NCBI RefSeq assembly: GCF_000158095.2 | Contig: NZ_CM011002.1 | Location: 3,680,203 to 3,744,202, forward strand | Length of the DNA: 64,000 bases | Direction: 5' to 3' | DNA from: Roseibium alexandrii DFL-11 | Lineage (GTDB): Bacteria > Pseudomonadota > Alphaproteobacteria > Rhizobiales > Stappiaceae | Shown here: positions 35,115 through 44,682 of the stretch, in pieces | Layout: each line of letters starts with the position of its first letter | Numbering within the stretch: the stretch's first letter is position 1 | Position numbers and translations under genes: made by a program | The notes under the pieces: generated by a model | Told to the model about the DNA's origin: nothing | The model's database searches: none | What the model saw: only the letters and a program-made list of their open reading frames with translations

Positions 35115-35915
35115 TTACCCAGCCGCAGCCACCGCCCGCTTTGCCATAACCGTCACAAGATTGGCACGGTAAGCAGCCGATCCGTGCAGATCCGACAAGA
35201 GATCATCCGCATTCGGTGCAATACCGGAGACCGCGTCCGCCGACCAGTTGCTGCCAAGAGCCGCTTCCATGTCATTCATACGGAAAACGCCATCCTGTCC
35301 TGCTCCTGTGACGGCAACCTTGATGGATCCATCTGAGCCCTGCGCCACGAACACACCGGCCATAGCGTAGCGAGACGCCGGGTTCGGGTATTTGGCGTAA
35401 GCGCTTTTCTGTGCACCGGGGAACTTCACGGACTGAACCACTTCATCTTCGTCCAGCGCGGTTTCGAACATCCCGGTGAAGAAGTCTTCTGCGGAAAGTT
35501 CCCGCTTGTTGGTGACGACGGTCGCGCCCAGCGCCACAAGCGCCGACGGATAATCAGCGGCCGGATCGTTGTTGGCGACAGAGCCGCCGATGGTGCCCAT
35601 ATGGCGGACCGCCGGGTCGCCGATACCGCCCGCCAGGGACGCAAGGCCCGGCAGTTTGGATTTGACGATATCGTTGGAGGCAACTTCCGCGTGGGTGGTC
35701 GCCGCACCAATGGCAACCCCATCCCCGTCGGCGCAAATGCCCTTCATTTCCGGGATCTGTGTAACGTCCACCAGATCAGAGGGAGCTGCAAGGCGTTGTT
35801 TCATGGTTGGCAGCAGGGTTTGTCCGCCACCCAGGATCTTGCCGTCATCGGCCTTGGCGAGCAGCTCGGCGGCTTCAGCAGCAGAACCGGCCCGGTGATA
35901 GGTTGTTTCATACAT
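35115..35915 (-). CDS. coxM: FAD-binding medium subunit of a molybdenum hydroxylase (CoxM)
   Basis: The 266-residue protein has the CoxM/FAD_binding_5 pattern: [24 protein letters not shown] (about 30-53), the FAD segment [30 protein letters not shown] (about 93-122, two parts) and a C-terminal CO_deh_flav_C domain. It carries electrons from the iron-sulphur subunit to FAD and then to an acceptor. It is last in the order coxS-coxL-coxM, which is the order typical of form II enzymes. It follows coxL by 75 bases, a gap that contains a small stem-loop. The substrate is not CO with any confidence (see coxL). Confidence 0.92.
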   Translation of the reverse strand: MYETTYHRAGSAAEAAELLAKADDGKILGGGQTLLPTMKQRLAAPSDLVDVTQIPEMKGICADGDGVAIGAATTHAEVASNDIVKSKLPGLASLAGGIGDPAVRHMGTIGGSVANNDPAADYPSALVALGATVVTNKRELSAEDFFTGMFETALDEDEVVQSVKFPGAQKSAYAKYPNPASRYAMAGVFVAQGSDGSIKVAVTGAGQDGVFRMNDMEAALGSNWSADAVSGIAPNADDLLSDLHGSAAYRANLVTVMAKRAVAAAG

Positions 35916-35949
35916 TTCAGGATCTCCCCAAAATAAATTCTCAATTGAG

Positions 35950-35969
35950 CGGGCGGCGTCTGCCGCCCG
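35950..35969 (-). promoter_or_regulatory. stem-loop between coxL and coxM
   Basis: CGGGCGGC at 35950-35957 and GCCGCCCG at 35962-35969 form a perfect 8-bp stem with a four-base loop. There is no T-run on the minus strand. It may adjust the ratio of large to medium subunit mRNA. Confidence 0.5.
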
Positions 35970-35990
35970 GAATGATGTTCGCTGTCGGCC

Positions 35991-38351
35991 TTATTCGGCT
36001 GCCAGTTTCATGCCTGACTGCGCCAGTGCCCAGACCCGTTCCGGTGTTGCCGGCATGGTCAGGTCATTGGAGCCCAGTGCGTCCGTGATCGCATTGATCA
36101 CGGCTGGCGGAGAGCCAATCGCGCCGGCCTCACCGCAGCCTTTCATACCAAGCGGGTTGCCCGGGCATTCAGTCACATGGGTGGAAAGCTGGTAGGACGG
36201 CACATCATCGGCACGCGGCATGGTGTAATCCATGTAGGACGCCGTCAGGAGCTGACCGCCCTCGTCATAGGCCGCATTTTCCAGAAGCGCCTGACCGATC
36301 CCCTGTGTAATGCCGCCATGGACCTGGCCTTCGACGATCATCGGATTGATCACGTTGCCAAAGTCATCGGCCGCCACAAAACTGACGATTTCCGTCTTGC
36401 CGGTTTCCGGATCGATTTCCACCTCGCAGACATAGGTGCCTGCCGGGAAGGTGAAGTTGGTCGGATCGTAGAACGCGCCCTCCTTCAAACCCGGCTCCAT
36501 GCCTTCCGGCAGGTTATGGGCAGTGTAAGCGGCAAGCGCCACTTCGGTAAACGACAGTTTCTTGTCGGTACCGGCCACCTTCAGCTCGCCGCCTTCGATC
36601 TGGATGTCGCCTTCGGCGGCTTCCATAAGGTGAGCTGCGATCTTCTTGGCCTTGGACTCGACCTTGTCGAGTGCCTTGACGATCGCGGACATGCCCACTG
36701 CGCCGGAGCGCGATCCGTAGGTGCCCATGCCGAACTGCACCTTGTCGGTGTCGCCGTGGACGATGGAAACCGAATCGGTGTCGAGGCCGAAACGCTCACT
36801 GATCAGCTGGGCAAAGGTGGTTTCGTGCCCTTGGCCGTGGCTGTGCGAGCCTGTCAGAACCTCAATGGTGCCAACCGGATTGACCCGGACTTCGGCCGAT
36901 TCCCAAAGACCGACGCCAGCACCGAGTGATCCGACCGCAGCTGACGGCGCAATGCCGCAAGCTTCGATGTAGCAGGATAGGCCGATGCCGCGCAGCTTGC
37001 CGCGGGACGCGGCTTCCGCCTTGCGTGCAGCAAAACCATCGTAGTCTGCTGCCTTCAAGGCCGCGTCCAGCGTCGCATCATAATCACCGGCGTCGTAACA
37101 CATGATCACCGGGGTCTGATGCGGAAAGGCCCGGATGAAGTTCTTCCGGCGGAACTCCGCCGGAGACAGCCCGACTTCGCGTGCCGCCGTTTCCATCATC
37201 CGCTCAACCAGATAGGTCGCTTCCGGACGTCCGGCTCCGCGATAGGCGTCAACCGGGGTCGTGTTGGTGTAAACCGCTTTCACGTTGGCGTGGATTGCCG
37301 GAATATCGTACTGGCCCGACAGCAGTGTCGCGTAGAGATACGTCGGTACGGACGATGAGAACAGCGACATGTAAGCGCCAATGTTTGCAACTGTCTTGAC
37401 GCGGAAGCCAAGGATCTTGTTGTCGGCATCGAGCGCCAGTTCCGCCTCGGAGCGGTGATCACGGCCATGCGCATCGGTCAGGAACGCCTCGGTGCGATCC
37501 GAGACCCACTTGACCGGACGCCCCACGCGCTTGGACGCCCACAGGCAGACCATTTCTTCCGGGTAGATATAGATCTTGGACCCGAAGCCACCGCCGACAT
37601 CCGGTGCGATTACCCGGAGTTTGTGTTCCGGCGCAACAGCATAAAACGCAGACAACACCAGACGCGCCACATGCGGGTTCTGTGATGTGGTGTAGAGCGT
37701 GTAATGCTCTTCGGCATCATCATACCCGGCAAGCGCCGCGCGCGGCTCCATTGGATTTGGCACCAGACGGTTGTTATGGATCTCCATCTTGGTAACGTGA
37801 GCGGCCTTTTCAAAGGCTTGGTTTGTGGCAGCCTCGTCACCAATTTCCCAATCGAAAATCAGATTGCCTTCGGCTTCCGGGTGGAGCTGCGGTGCGCCGG
37901 GCTTCAATGCATTCAACGGATCAACGACAGCGTCCAGTTCCTCGTAATCGACAACCACCGCATCCGCAGCATCGCGGGCCTGGGCCTGCGTGTCTGCGAT
38001 AACAACGGCAACGGCCTGACCGACGTGGCGAACAGTTTCCGGCTCAAGGGCGCGCCAGCCGCCCATTTTCATCGGCGTGCCGTCCTTGGAATGGATCATC
38101 CAGCCGCAAATCAGGTTGCCAATCCCGTCTCCGATGAGCTGATCGCCTGTTAAAACGGCATCAACACCCGGCATCGCCAAAGCGGCTTCGGCGTCTATGT
38201 TAGCGACTTTTGCATGTGCATGCGGTGAGCGCACAAAAGCGGCGTACCCCATGCCAGGCATGGTCATGTCATCGGTGTACCGGCCCTTGCCGGTGATGAA
38301 GCGCTTGTCTTCCTTGCGCAGGGCGCGGGCGCCAATCCCCTCTACTGCCAT
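35991..38351 (-). CDS. coxL: molybdenum-binding large subunit of a form II CO-dehydrogenase-like enzyme (CoxL)
   Basis: The ATG complementary to 38349-38351, with an AGGGAGAG ribosome site, gives 786 residues, normal for CoxL. It starts with [23 protein letters not shown], typical of the family, and includes the molybdopterin-binding [17 protein letters not shown]. The active-site loop reads A369-Y-R-G-A-G-R375. Form I, the proven CO dehydrogenases, have AYxCSFR with a selenated/sulphurated cysteine bound to copper. AYRGAGR defines form II, whose members have been linked to other substrates and whose role is largely open. It is therefore a Mo hydroxylase that should not be called a CO dehydrogenase without test. 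It lies between coxS and coxM. Confidence 0.93.
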   Translation of the reverse strand: MAVEGIGARALRKEDKRFITGKGRYTDDMTMPGMGYAAFVRSPHAHAKVANIDAEAALAMPGVDAVLTGDQLIGDGIGNLICGWMIHSKDGTPMKMGGWRALEPETVRHVGQAVAVVIADTQAQARDAADAVVVDYEELDAVVDPLNALKPGAPQLHPEAEGNLIFDWEIGDEAATNQAFEKAAHVTKMEIHNNRLVPNPMEPRAALAGYDDAEEHYTLYTTSQNPHVARLVLSAFYAVAPEHKLRVIAPDVGGGFGSKIYIYPEEMVCLWASKRVGRPVKWVSDRTEAFLTDAHGRDHRSEAELALDADNKILGFRVKTVANIGAYMSLFSSSVPTYLYATLLSGQYDIPAIHANVKAVYTNTTPVDAYRGAGRPEATYLVERMMETAAREVGLSPAEFRRKNFIRAFPHQTPVIMCYDAGDYDATLDAALKAADYDGFAARKAEAASRGKLRGIGLSCYIEACGIAPSAAVGSLGAGVGLWESAEVRVNPVGTIEVLTGSHSHGQGHETTFAQLISERFGLDTDSVSIVHGDTDKVQFGMGTYGSRSGAVGMSAIVKALDKVESKAKKIAAHLMEAAEGDIQIEGGELKVAGTDKKLSFTEVALAAYTAHNLPEGMEPGLKEGAFYDPTNFTFPAGTYVCEVEIDPETGKTEIVSFVAADDFGNVINPMIVEGQVHGGITQGIGQALLENAAYDEGGQLLTASYMDYTMPRADDVPSYQLSTHVTECPGNPLGMKGCGEAGAIGSPPAVINAITDALGSNDLTMPATPERVWALAQSGMKLAAE

Positions 38352-38489
38352 CACTCTCTCCCTAAAACTGTGTGGCTTTGGCCCCTGCCGGCTGTGCTGC
38401 ACCGTTCCTCCCGGCAACACATTGGCAGTCAGGCCGTAAATACGTCCCATGCACCGGAGTGCACGCTAACTAGCGGCGAGTACCTCGTG

Positions 38490-38981
38490 CTACTCGGCAG
38501 CTTGGGCCATGCCGGCCATTTGGTCGGAGGCAGCTTTGATCGCCTTGACGATGTTCTGATAGCCGGTGCAGCGGCAGATGTTGCCTTCCAGTTCGTGGCG
38601 GATGGTTTTTTCATCCAGGTTACCGGCGCCATGGCGATTGATCATGTCGATCGCGCTCATGATCATCCCTGGTGTACAGAAGCCGCATTGCAGACCGTGA
38701 TGCTCGCGGAAGGCTGCCTGGACCGGATGCAGATTGTCCGCACTGCCGACGCCTTCCAGGGTGACAACCTCGGCGCCATCGGCCTGAGCTGCCAGCAGCG
38801 TACAAGCCTTTACAGCCTTGCCGTTCACATGAACCACACAGGCTCCGCACTGCGAGGTGTCGCAGCCCACATGGGTTCCGGTCAAACCGCGCACGTCCCG
38901 GATGAACCCGACCAGAAGCGTGCGGTCCTCCACATCTGCTGAAACGGACTTACCGTTCAGCACCATCGACACTTTTGCCAT
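38490..38981 (-). CDS. coxS: [2Fe-2S] small subunit of the molybdenum hydroxylase (CoxS)
   Basis: The 163-residue protein holds both iron-sulphur clusters of the family: the plant-ferredoxin type with C40, C45, C48 and C60 ([10 protein letters not shown]), and the helical type with C99, C102, C136 and C138 (CGFC and CRC). It passes electrons from the molybdenum site of CoxL to FAD in CoxM. It is slightly longer at its C-terminus than average. It is preceded by coxG, 197 bases upstream, and followed by coxL, 138 bases downstream. Confidence 0.94.
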   Translation of the reverse strand: MAKVSMVLNGKSVSADVEDRTLLVGFIRDVRGLTGTHVGCDTSQCGACVVHVNGKAVKACTLLAAQADGAEVVTLEGVGSADNLHPVQAAFREHHGLQCGFCTPGMIMSAIDMINRHGAGNLDEKTIRHELEGNICRCTGYQNIVKAIKAASDQMAGMAQAAE

Positions 38982-39150
38982 GAATTCTTCTCCCTCAGAT
39001 ACTTCCAGATCTGAACACCCGCGTCCAAAGGGTCTTCGGATCCAAATTTCTCCGGCTTACCGCCGGTTGTTCGGCTTGTCCGGTCCGGTTTTAAAGTCCA
39101 GTCCCGGATCCTCCATCCAGAGACTTTCCAAAACACCGGACCAAACGTCA

Positions 39151-39173
39151 ACTGCCGCCGAAACAGCGGCAGT
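39151..39173 (-). promoter_or_regulatory. stem-loop after coxG
   Basis: ACTGCCGC at 39151-39158 and GCGGCAGT at 39166-39173 form an 8-bp stem with a seven-base loop, five bases after the coxG stop. The minus strand beyond it has no clear T-run, so termination would be partial and coxS may still be read from the coxG promoter. Confidence 0.5.
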
Positions 39174-39178
39174 CAAAT

Positions 39179-39907
39179 TCAGCTGGCCAATGCCAACACA
39201 ACAATGAGGCCTGCCAAGGCGATCAACCCCCAGACCATGGGGCCGCCAAAGGCACCGCGACCGGCCGCCGATTCAATGTTTTCTTCCGCCTTGTGCAGCT
39301 GGTCTTCGACGGCGTGTTCAGCTTCTTCCAGTGCATGCACAACCCCGGAAGGGGTGTCTTCAACGGCAAGCCGCTTGGCTTCTTCTGCAACGCCGGGATC
39401 CAATTCCTCCGCGTTTCCAGCCGATGCCTCCGCAACCGTTTCGGTGGTTTCTTCTGCCGCCGGCGCAGGACCGGCAACGGCTTCAGAGAACTTTGCGAAA
39501 AAGTCTTCCGCCATTTTCTTCGCAGTGGAATCGATCAGCCGGCTGCCAAGCTGCGCCAGCTTGCCGCCAACTTGCGCCTTTGCGGTGTACTCCAGCAACG
39601 TGCCGCCTTCGACTTCGGTCAGCTTCACGTCTGCGGAGCCTTTCGCAAATCCGGCCACGCCGCCCTTGCCTTCACCGACGATCGTATAACTCTCCGGAGC
39701 ATTAATGTTCTCAAGGGTGACCGCACCTTTGAACTTGGCCTTTACCGGACCAATCTTTGAGGTCACGGCTGCCGTCATTTCGGTGTCGGATGTCTTTTCG
39801 AGGGATTCACAACCGGGAATGCTTGCTTTCAAAATCTCCGCATCATTCAGTGCGGCCCAGACAGCATCCCGCGATGCTGCAATCACCTGACTGCCCGATA
39901 TGTCCAT
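39179..39907 (-). CDS. coxG: CoxG-like SRPBCC-domain protein with C-terminal membrane anchor
   Basis: The ATG complementary to 39905-39907, with a GGAGGA ribosome site, gives 242 residues. An SRPBCC/CoxG domain (about 1-145) starts [22 protein letters not shown] and includes the family segment [10 protein letters not shown]. It is followed by an acidic Ala/Glu-rich linker (about 148-212) and one membrane helix at the very end ([17 protein letters not shown]). CoxG of the true CO oxidiser Oligotropha anchors the enzyme to the membrane, and the same role is likely here. It is the first gene of the cox unit. Confidence 0.88.
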   Translation of the reverse strand: MDISGSQVIAASRDAVWAALNDAEILKASIPGCESLEKTSDTEMTAAVTSKIGPVKAKFKGAVTLENINAPESYTIVGEGKGGVAGFAKGSADVKLTEVEGGTLLEYTAKAQVGGKLAQLGSRLIDSTAKKMAEDFFAKFSEAVAGPAPAAEETTETVAEASAGNAEELDPGVAEEAKRLAVEDTPSGVVHALEEAEHAVEDQLHKAEENIESAAGRGAFGGPMVWGLIALAGLIVVLALAS

Positions 39908-39923
39908 TGTGGTCCTCCAAAGC

Positions 39924-39942
39924 CGATTTTTTTCCAAAATCG
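39924..39942. promoter_or_regulatory. palindrome in the coxG leader
   Basis: CGATTTT (39924-39930) and AAAATCG (39936-39942) form a 7-bp inverted repeat with a five-base centre, next to the coxG ribosome site in the 222-base divergent spacer between coxG and the FIST gene. A second small palindrome, GTAC-ACT-GTAC, is at 39976-39986. Either could be an operator. Nothing else in the spacer is recognised. Confidence 0.35.
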
Positions 39943-40129
39943 TTGGTTCATAGAAAAGAACAGAGTGCTGTCCCTGTACACTGTACTTTAGGTCACGCCC
40001 TCCAAATCCGATACCGCGACCAGAGCAGGAACCAGGCTCGCTTTACAAGTCTTCGTTTCAACAGCTACAAATTTATAGTGGTGACGGCAATCCCGGAGAC
40101 AAGAGGCCGCTGTCATCCGGGAGGATACT

Positions 40130-41326
40130 TTGGACGCGAATGCCTGGACGCAATTCGGCTGCGGGGTCGTAGCTTTGACCGCTCGCCAGCCAGACGATGC
40201 TCGATTTTGGGCAGATCTGGAAGCCGCCGCTCAATCTTCGGCGTATTCCCTTGGATTGATCTTTTATTCCCAGGACAGTTTTCCGGCGGACCTGTTACGG
40301 TCGAAAATGGCTGAGTGCGCTGTCGGTTTGCCCTATGCAGCGTGTTCAACAGCCGACGAAATTGGCGGTGTGGATGAGGGCGCCGGCCGGTGTCTGGCCA
40401 TCTTGTTTCCGAAAGATCAGTTTGCGATCACGCCATTCAGGATCGACGGGATCCGATCCATCGGTTTTGACCGCATCGTTGCCCAGGTGAAACGGGAACG
40501 GCAGGCCTTTGAACACGACCCGGCACCATTTGCAGGCACGGAAGACAAAGGTGACACCTTTGCCCTTTGCCTAATCGATGGCCTGTCGGTAGTAGAGGAG
40601 ATGGTCACCGCCGCCCTGCACTGGGCTTTGGAGGACATTCCTCTTCTTGGCGGTTCCGCTGGCGACAGCATGCATTTTTCAAAGACTTCGCTGATCCTCA
40701 ACGGGGCAGCCGGAGATGATTGCGCCATCGTCCTTTTGTGCCGCAGCCGCATCCCTTTCAAGATCTTCAAGACCGACAACTTCATTCCGACCGACCGAAA
40801 GCTGGTTGTCACCCGCTCTGATCCGGCACGCAGGATTATCTACGAATTCAACGCCGCTGAAGCTGCGTCCGAGTATGCCCTTGCTGTCGGGCTTGATCCT
40901 TCGTCACTGTCTCCACTGAGTTTTGCGTCCCATCCGCTCGTGGTCCGGGTTGGCGGTGAGTATTATTGCCGCTCGGTGCAAAAGGTGAACCCGGACGGGT
41001 CGCTCTCCTTCTTCTGTGCAATCGACGACGGGATTGTCCTGACCGTTGCCGAGCCCACGGGCATGAGCCGGTCAACGCGGGAAGCATTCGAGAGTGTCGA
41101 TGCTGAAATCGGCGGCATCGACTTTGTGCTCGGGTTCGACTGCGCCCTTCGCCGGATTGATGCGCAAAACCGGCAGGCGACGCAGCGCATCAATGCGATC
41201 TATGACGCCTACAACGTGCTCGGCTTCAACACATACGGTGAGCAGTATCTGTCGATGCATCTCAATCATACGTTCACCGGAATTGCCTTTGCGAAACCCC
41301 CAGCCGAACCGGAAACGCCATCATGA
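40130..41326 (+). CDS. nosP: FIST-domain signal-sensing protein (NosP-like)
   Basis: The start is a TTG at 40130, five bases after a strong GGGAGG ribosome site (40119-40124), giving 398 residues. An N-terminal FIST domain (about 25-230; AACSTADEIGG and PLLGGSAGDSMHF are typical glycine-rich strands) is followed by a FIST_C domain (about 235-375; GVLGFNTYGEQYL-like end). In several Gammaproteobacteria a FIST protein next to a hybrid kinase (NosP with NahK) is a haem-bound nitric oxide sensor. The same arrangement is seen here, with stop and start overlapping by four bases. The haem ligand cannot be assigned by eye, so NO sensing is inferred. Confidence 0.82.
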   Translation: MDANAWTQFGCGVVALTARQPDDARFWADLEAAAQSSAYSLGLIFYSQDSFPADLLRSKMAECAVGLPYAACSTADEIGGVDEGAGRCLAILFPKDQFAITPFRIDGIRSIGFDRIVAQVKRERQAFEHDPAPFAGTEDKGDTFALCLIDGLSVVEEMVTAALHWALEDIPLLGGSAGDSMHFSKTSLILNGAAGDDCAIVLLCRSRIPFKIFKTDNFIPTDRKLVVTRSDPARRIIYEFNAAEAASEYALAVGLDPSSLSPLSFASHPLVVRVGGEYYCRSVQKVNPDGSLSFFCAIDDGIVLTVAEPTGMSRSTREAFESVDAEIGGIDFVLGFDCALRRIDAQNRQATQRINAIYDAYNVLGFNTYGEQYLSMHLNHTFTGIAFAKPPAEPETPS

Positions 41327-42675
41327 GCCTTTATGATATCGATGACCCGGTCCGGCTGAAAAAGATCAATGCAGCGCTGGTCAATCGCGTTGAGCAGGCG
41401 GTCGATCAACAGCGCAACGCGTTTTCGCTGTTTGAAACGGCCATTTCCCTTGAGGGCCAGATCCGGAAGCGGACGGATGAGCTGACGTCGGCCTTGCGCC
41501 GCGTGGAAGAAATCAACGTCGAGCTCGCCCGCCAGAAAGACATATCGGAGCGGGCCAACCGGTCGAAAACACAGTTTCTGGCGGCCGCCAGTCATGACAT
41601 TCTGCAACCGCTCAATGCAGCCCAGTTGACGATCTCGTCACTCTACGACCTCCAGCAATCGGACAAGGCAATAGCCATGGTTGCGCAGGTCGAGCGGTCT
41701 CTCGACACGATGAATGAGCTCTTGCGCACGTTGCTTGATATTTCGCGTCTGGATGCGGGCGTGACAATGCCGCGCTTCACCTCCGTGCCGATCCCCCCAA
41801 TTCTGGACAGTCTCCTGTCCGATCTTCGGCCCATGGCCGAAAAAAAGGGACTGCGGCTGCGGGTGGCCGTGACAAATGACTGCGTCTACACCGACCGGCT
41901 GATGCTGCGGCGCGCACTTCAGAACCTGATCTCCAACGCCATTCATTATACGGATAAAGGCGGTGTCTTGATCGGCACCCGGCGGCAGGGGGATCGGATT
42001 TCAATTGAAGTGATCGATACCGGCCGCGGTATTCCGGAAGACCAGCAAGAAAAGATCTTTGAGGAGTTTCATCGCGGACCACTGTCAGAGGGAGCGGCGG
42101 ACCAAGGGACCGGGCTTGGCTTGGGCCTTGCCATCGTTAATCGTCTTGTGACGGCGCTCAATCACGAGGTCTCCGTTCAATCATCTCCGGGCAAAGGCAG
42201 CGTCTTCCGCATCAGTGCGCTGAGGGCCTCAACTCCCCCGGCATTGCAAACTGCAGAAACCCAGCCTTCAGCTCCGCCCGCAGCCAAGGGCAACCTTTCC
42301 GGCCGCAAGATATTGGTTCTGGAAAATGATCCGGCCGTTGTTGAGGCAATGGAGGGGTTGCTTGCGAACTGGGGCTGCGAATTCAAGGTGGGGCGGTCCA
42401 CACGGGATGCGCTGGAAGCATTGGAAAGCTTAGGCTGGATCCCGGATCTGATCATCGCCGATCACCATCTGGATCATGGCAATCTCGGAACTGAAACACT
42501 GGCCCAGCTTTTCACCATCCTGCCAACCAAAGTGCCGGCAATCCTTGCGACAGCCGATGCTTCCGAAACTGTTGTTGAAGAAGCCAAGCGGCTTGGTGTT
42601 GAACACATGCCGAAGCCTGTGAAACCGGCGCAATTGCGAGCCCTGGCAACCCATCTGATCAACGGCGGCGAATAG
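41323..42675 (+). CDS. hybrid histidine kinase with receiver domain (NahK-like)
   Basis: The 450-residue protein has an N-terminal coiled coil (about 12-80) and no membrane or sensor domain. HisKA carries H91 in ASHDILQPLN, and HATPase has NLISNAIHYT, DTGRGI and GLGLGLAI (about 200-310). A C-terminal receiver (about 327-445) has D380 as phospho-acceptor (ADHHLD) and K431 (PKP). Lacking its own sensor, it should receive its signal from the FIST protein encoded just before it, as NahK does from NosP. The receiver and the convergent response regulator suggest a phosphorelay. It belongs to the group with the short ASHDILQPL H-box. Confidence 0.9.
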   Translation: MSLYDIDDPVRLKKINAALVNRVEQAVDQQRNAFSLFETAISLEGQIRKRTDELTSALRRVEEINVELARQKDISERANRSKTQFLAAASHDILQPLNAAQLTISSLYDLQQSDKAIAMVAQVERSLDTMNELLRTLLDISRLDAGVTMPRFTSVPIPPILDSLLSDLRPMAEKKGLRLRVAVTNDCVYTDRLMLRRALQNLISNAIHYTDKGGVLIGTRRQGDRISIEVIDTGRGIPEDQQEKIFEEFHRGPLSEGAADQGTGLGLGLAIVNRLVTALNHEVSVQSSPGKGSVFRISALRASTPPALQTAETQPSAPPAAKGNLSGRKILVLENDPAVVEAMEGLLANWGCEFKVGRSTRDALEALESLGWIPDLIIADHHLDHGNLGTETLAQLFTILPTKVPAILATADASETVVEEAKRLGVEHMPKPVKPAQLRALATHLINGGE

Positions 42676-42697
42676 TCTCTGTCAGCTATTGGACCGA

Positions 42698-43402
42698 TTA
42701 GGCGGGCGCTGCTGCTGTTGACAGCTCGAACGGACTGGCGGTGCCCAGCGCCTCAAGGCGATTGACCTCAATGACGGCCTGCGTCCGGCTGGAAACACTC
42801 AATTTGCGCAAGATTTCAGACACATGCGCCTTAACCGTGGTTTCACCAACCGACAGTTCATAGGCAATCTGCTTGTTGAGAAGGCCATTGCAGATCATTT
42901 GCAACACACGGATTTGCTGAGGCGTCAGGCTGGACAGCCGTTCGATCATTTTGCGAGTGTCATCGTCAAGCGGGTCTTCCGCACCGTCCGCATAGGTTTC
43001 CGGCACATAAACTGCCCCGTTCATAACCTGCTGAATGGCATCGGCCAGCGTCGTCTTCTTCGAGGATTTCGGGATAAATCCAGCCGCTCCATAAGCCAAA
43101 ACTTGCGCAATGATCGGCGGATCCTCAGCCCCTGAGACAACAACCACCGGAAGGCGCGGATAATGGGTTCTCAAATGCAGCAGCCCGTCCATTCCCTTGA
43201 CCCCTGGCATCGATAGATCCAGGAGCGCCAGATCAAATCCGGCATCGTCCTGCAAGATCTGGTTCGCCTCATCAAGTGACGCTGCATCGAGCGTATCTGA
43301 GTTCGGATAGGCAAGCTCAACGGCGCTGTGCAACGCTTCGCGAAACAGCGGGTGATCATCGATGATCAGAAACTTGCTGGCGCTGCCGGTCTCCATGGAC
43401 AT
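42698..43402 (-). CDS. NarL/LuxR-family response regulator
   Basis: The 234-residue protein has a receiver domain (about 10-130, acidic pair D15-D16, phospho-acceptor D62 in ALLDLSMPG, K in IPKSSKK) and a LuxR-type helix-turn-helix (about 163-210, LTPQQIRVLQMICNGLLNKQIAYELSVGETTVKAHV). A short Ala/Ser tail follows. It is convergent with the FIST-kinase pair, 22 bases away, and is the natural output regulator of that kinase. Similar regulators (ErdR, AgmR) control alcohol oxidation, so target genes could include the oxidoreductase upstream. That is inference. Confidence 0.9.
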   Translation of the reverse strand: MSMETGSASKFLIIDDHPLFREALHSAVELAYPNSDTLDAASLDEANQILQDDAGFDLALLDLSMPGVKGMDGLLHLRTHYPRLPVVVVSGAEDPPIIAQVLAYGAAGFIPKSSKKTTLADAIQQVMNGAVYVPETYADGAEDPLDDDTRKMIERLSSLTPQQIRVLQMICNGLLNKQIAYELSVGETTVKAHVSEILRKLSVSSRTQAVIEVNRLEALGTASPFELSTAAAPA

Positions 43403-43561
43403 TGCTGCGGACCTCCCTTCCGCGTCTTGATATCTGCCGCTTCATGGCCAGTGTGCTTGTTATCCGGCCACGGTGCGAACAGACCACCAGTGTTTCGCGG
43501 TCCCTGTCCGAACTCAACTGTTCTTTAGATCAAGTACAAGAATCGTGACGAATGCGTTGGC

Positions 43562-44551
43562 CTATAGGTCGGCGACCTTGATCACCGTCGTACCGATTTT
43601 GGTACCAGCCTCCACAAAGGCGTGGGCTTCGGCAGTCTGGTCCAGCGAGAACGTACGGGCAACCGGATGCTGCAATTCGTTGTTGGTCAGCCAGCCGGTA
43701 ATATCCACAACAGCAGCGGTTCGCGCGGCTTCGGGCAGCACATAGACCAGTACCATCCGCAAGGTCTGCCCGGCAAACATCATTGGGTAAAACGGAAGTT
43801 TCGGTTCCGGGTCCGCCATGGAGCCATAGGCAGCAACCGTTCCGTTCTGCGCCAGCACCTTTTGTGTGACGGAGAGATTGCCTCCGAACTCCACCTCGAC
43901 GATCCGGTCCACACCCTTTCCATCCGTTGCGTCCAATATGGCTGCGGCAACATCCTCGGTCCGATAGTTCAAAACGACATCCGCGCCCATCTTCCGCGCA
44001 TGCTCAGCCTTTTCCTCCGAGCTGACGGTGGTGAACACCCGGGCACCGCGCAGCTTGGCCATCTGGATGGCATAGGACCCCACAGTACCCGCGCCGCCGG
44101 TCACCAAAATATCCTGACCATCAATCGACCCGTCGGCAAAGAGGCATCGGTGCGCGGTCATCGCAGGAATGCCGAGACAAGCGCCCGCCTCGAAACTTGC
44201 CTCCGTTGGCAGGTAGACGGCCTGCTCCTCATGCAGGGCGACGAGAGTTGCGTTCGATCCATGTGGCCGTTTCCAAGCCGCATTCCAAAGCCAGACCCGC
44301 TCGCCGATACGCTCCTCATTCACACCCTCACCAACGGCCACGATCCGGCCGGCACCATCGCTGTGCGGGATGATGCGCTCAAATGCCATCGGCCCGCGCG
44401 CGCCCGCCCGGGACTTCACATCCGAAGGGTTAGGAGCCGAGGTTGCCACCTGCACCAGAACTTCGCCTGGAGCCGGTTTGGGATCGTCCAGATCTCCAAC
44501 AATAATCACCTCGGAGGCCGGTCCATTTTTTTCGTAGTACGCGGCTTTCAT
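43562..44551 (-). CDS. zinc-independent NADPH:quinone oxidoreductase (MDR family)
   Basis: The ATG complementary to 44549-44551 gives 329 residues, and the longer open frame upstream has no ribosome site. The N-terminal GroES-like domain has APNPSDVKSRAG and HSDGAGRIVAVGEGV. The Rossmann domain has ILVTGGAGTVGSYAIQMAKLRGARV (about 148-172) and GADVVLNY. There are no zinc ligands, which places it with quinone oxidoreductases (QorA) rather than alcohol dehydrogenases. It probably reduces quinones or enones with NADPH in the cytoplasm. It stands alone between the response regulator and the carnitine regulator, and no pathway is indicated. Confidence 0.85.
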   Translation of the reverse strand: MKAAYYEKNGPASEVIIVGDLDDPKPAPGEVLVQVATSAPNPSDVKSRAGARGPMAFERIIPHSDGAGRIVAVGEGVNEERIGERVWLWNAAWKRPHGSNATLVALHEEQAVYLPTEASFEAGACLGIPAMTAHRCLFADGSIDGQDILVTGGAGTVGSYAIQMAKLRGARVFTTVSSEEKAEHARKMGADVVLNYRTEDVAAAILDATDGKGVDRIVEVEFGGNLSVTQKVLAQNGTVAAYGSMADPEPKLPFYPMMFAGQTLRMVLVYVLPEAARTAAVVDITGWLTNNELQHPVARTFSLDQTAEAHAFVEAGTKIGTTVIKVADL

Positions 44552-44682
44552 GTCTTTGTTCCTGCTCTTGGTTTCAGCGGGTGGCCGGTTTGTGGGTCTT
44601 TGAGCATTTATATGGTGTGCGAATAGGACTGAGCCCGAAAATAAATTTGTTTCCCCGCCATATTGTCTCATTGCTGCACCCA

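Noticed and set aside
35991..38351. Naming the Mo enzyme a carbon monoxide dehydrogenase
   Set aside because: The active-site loop is AYRGAGR (form II), without the cysteine of proven CO dehydrogenases.
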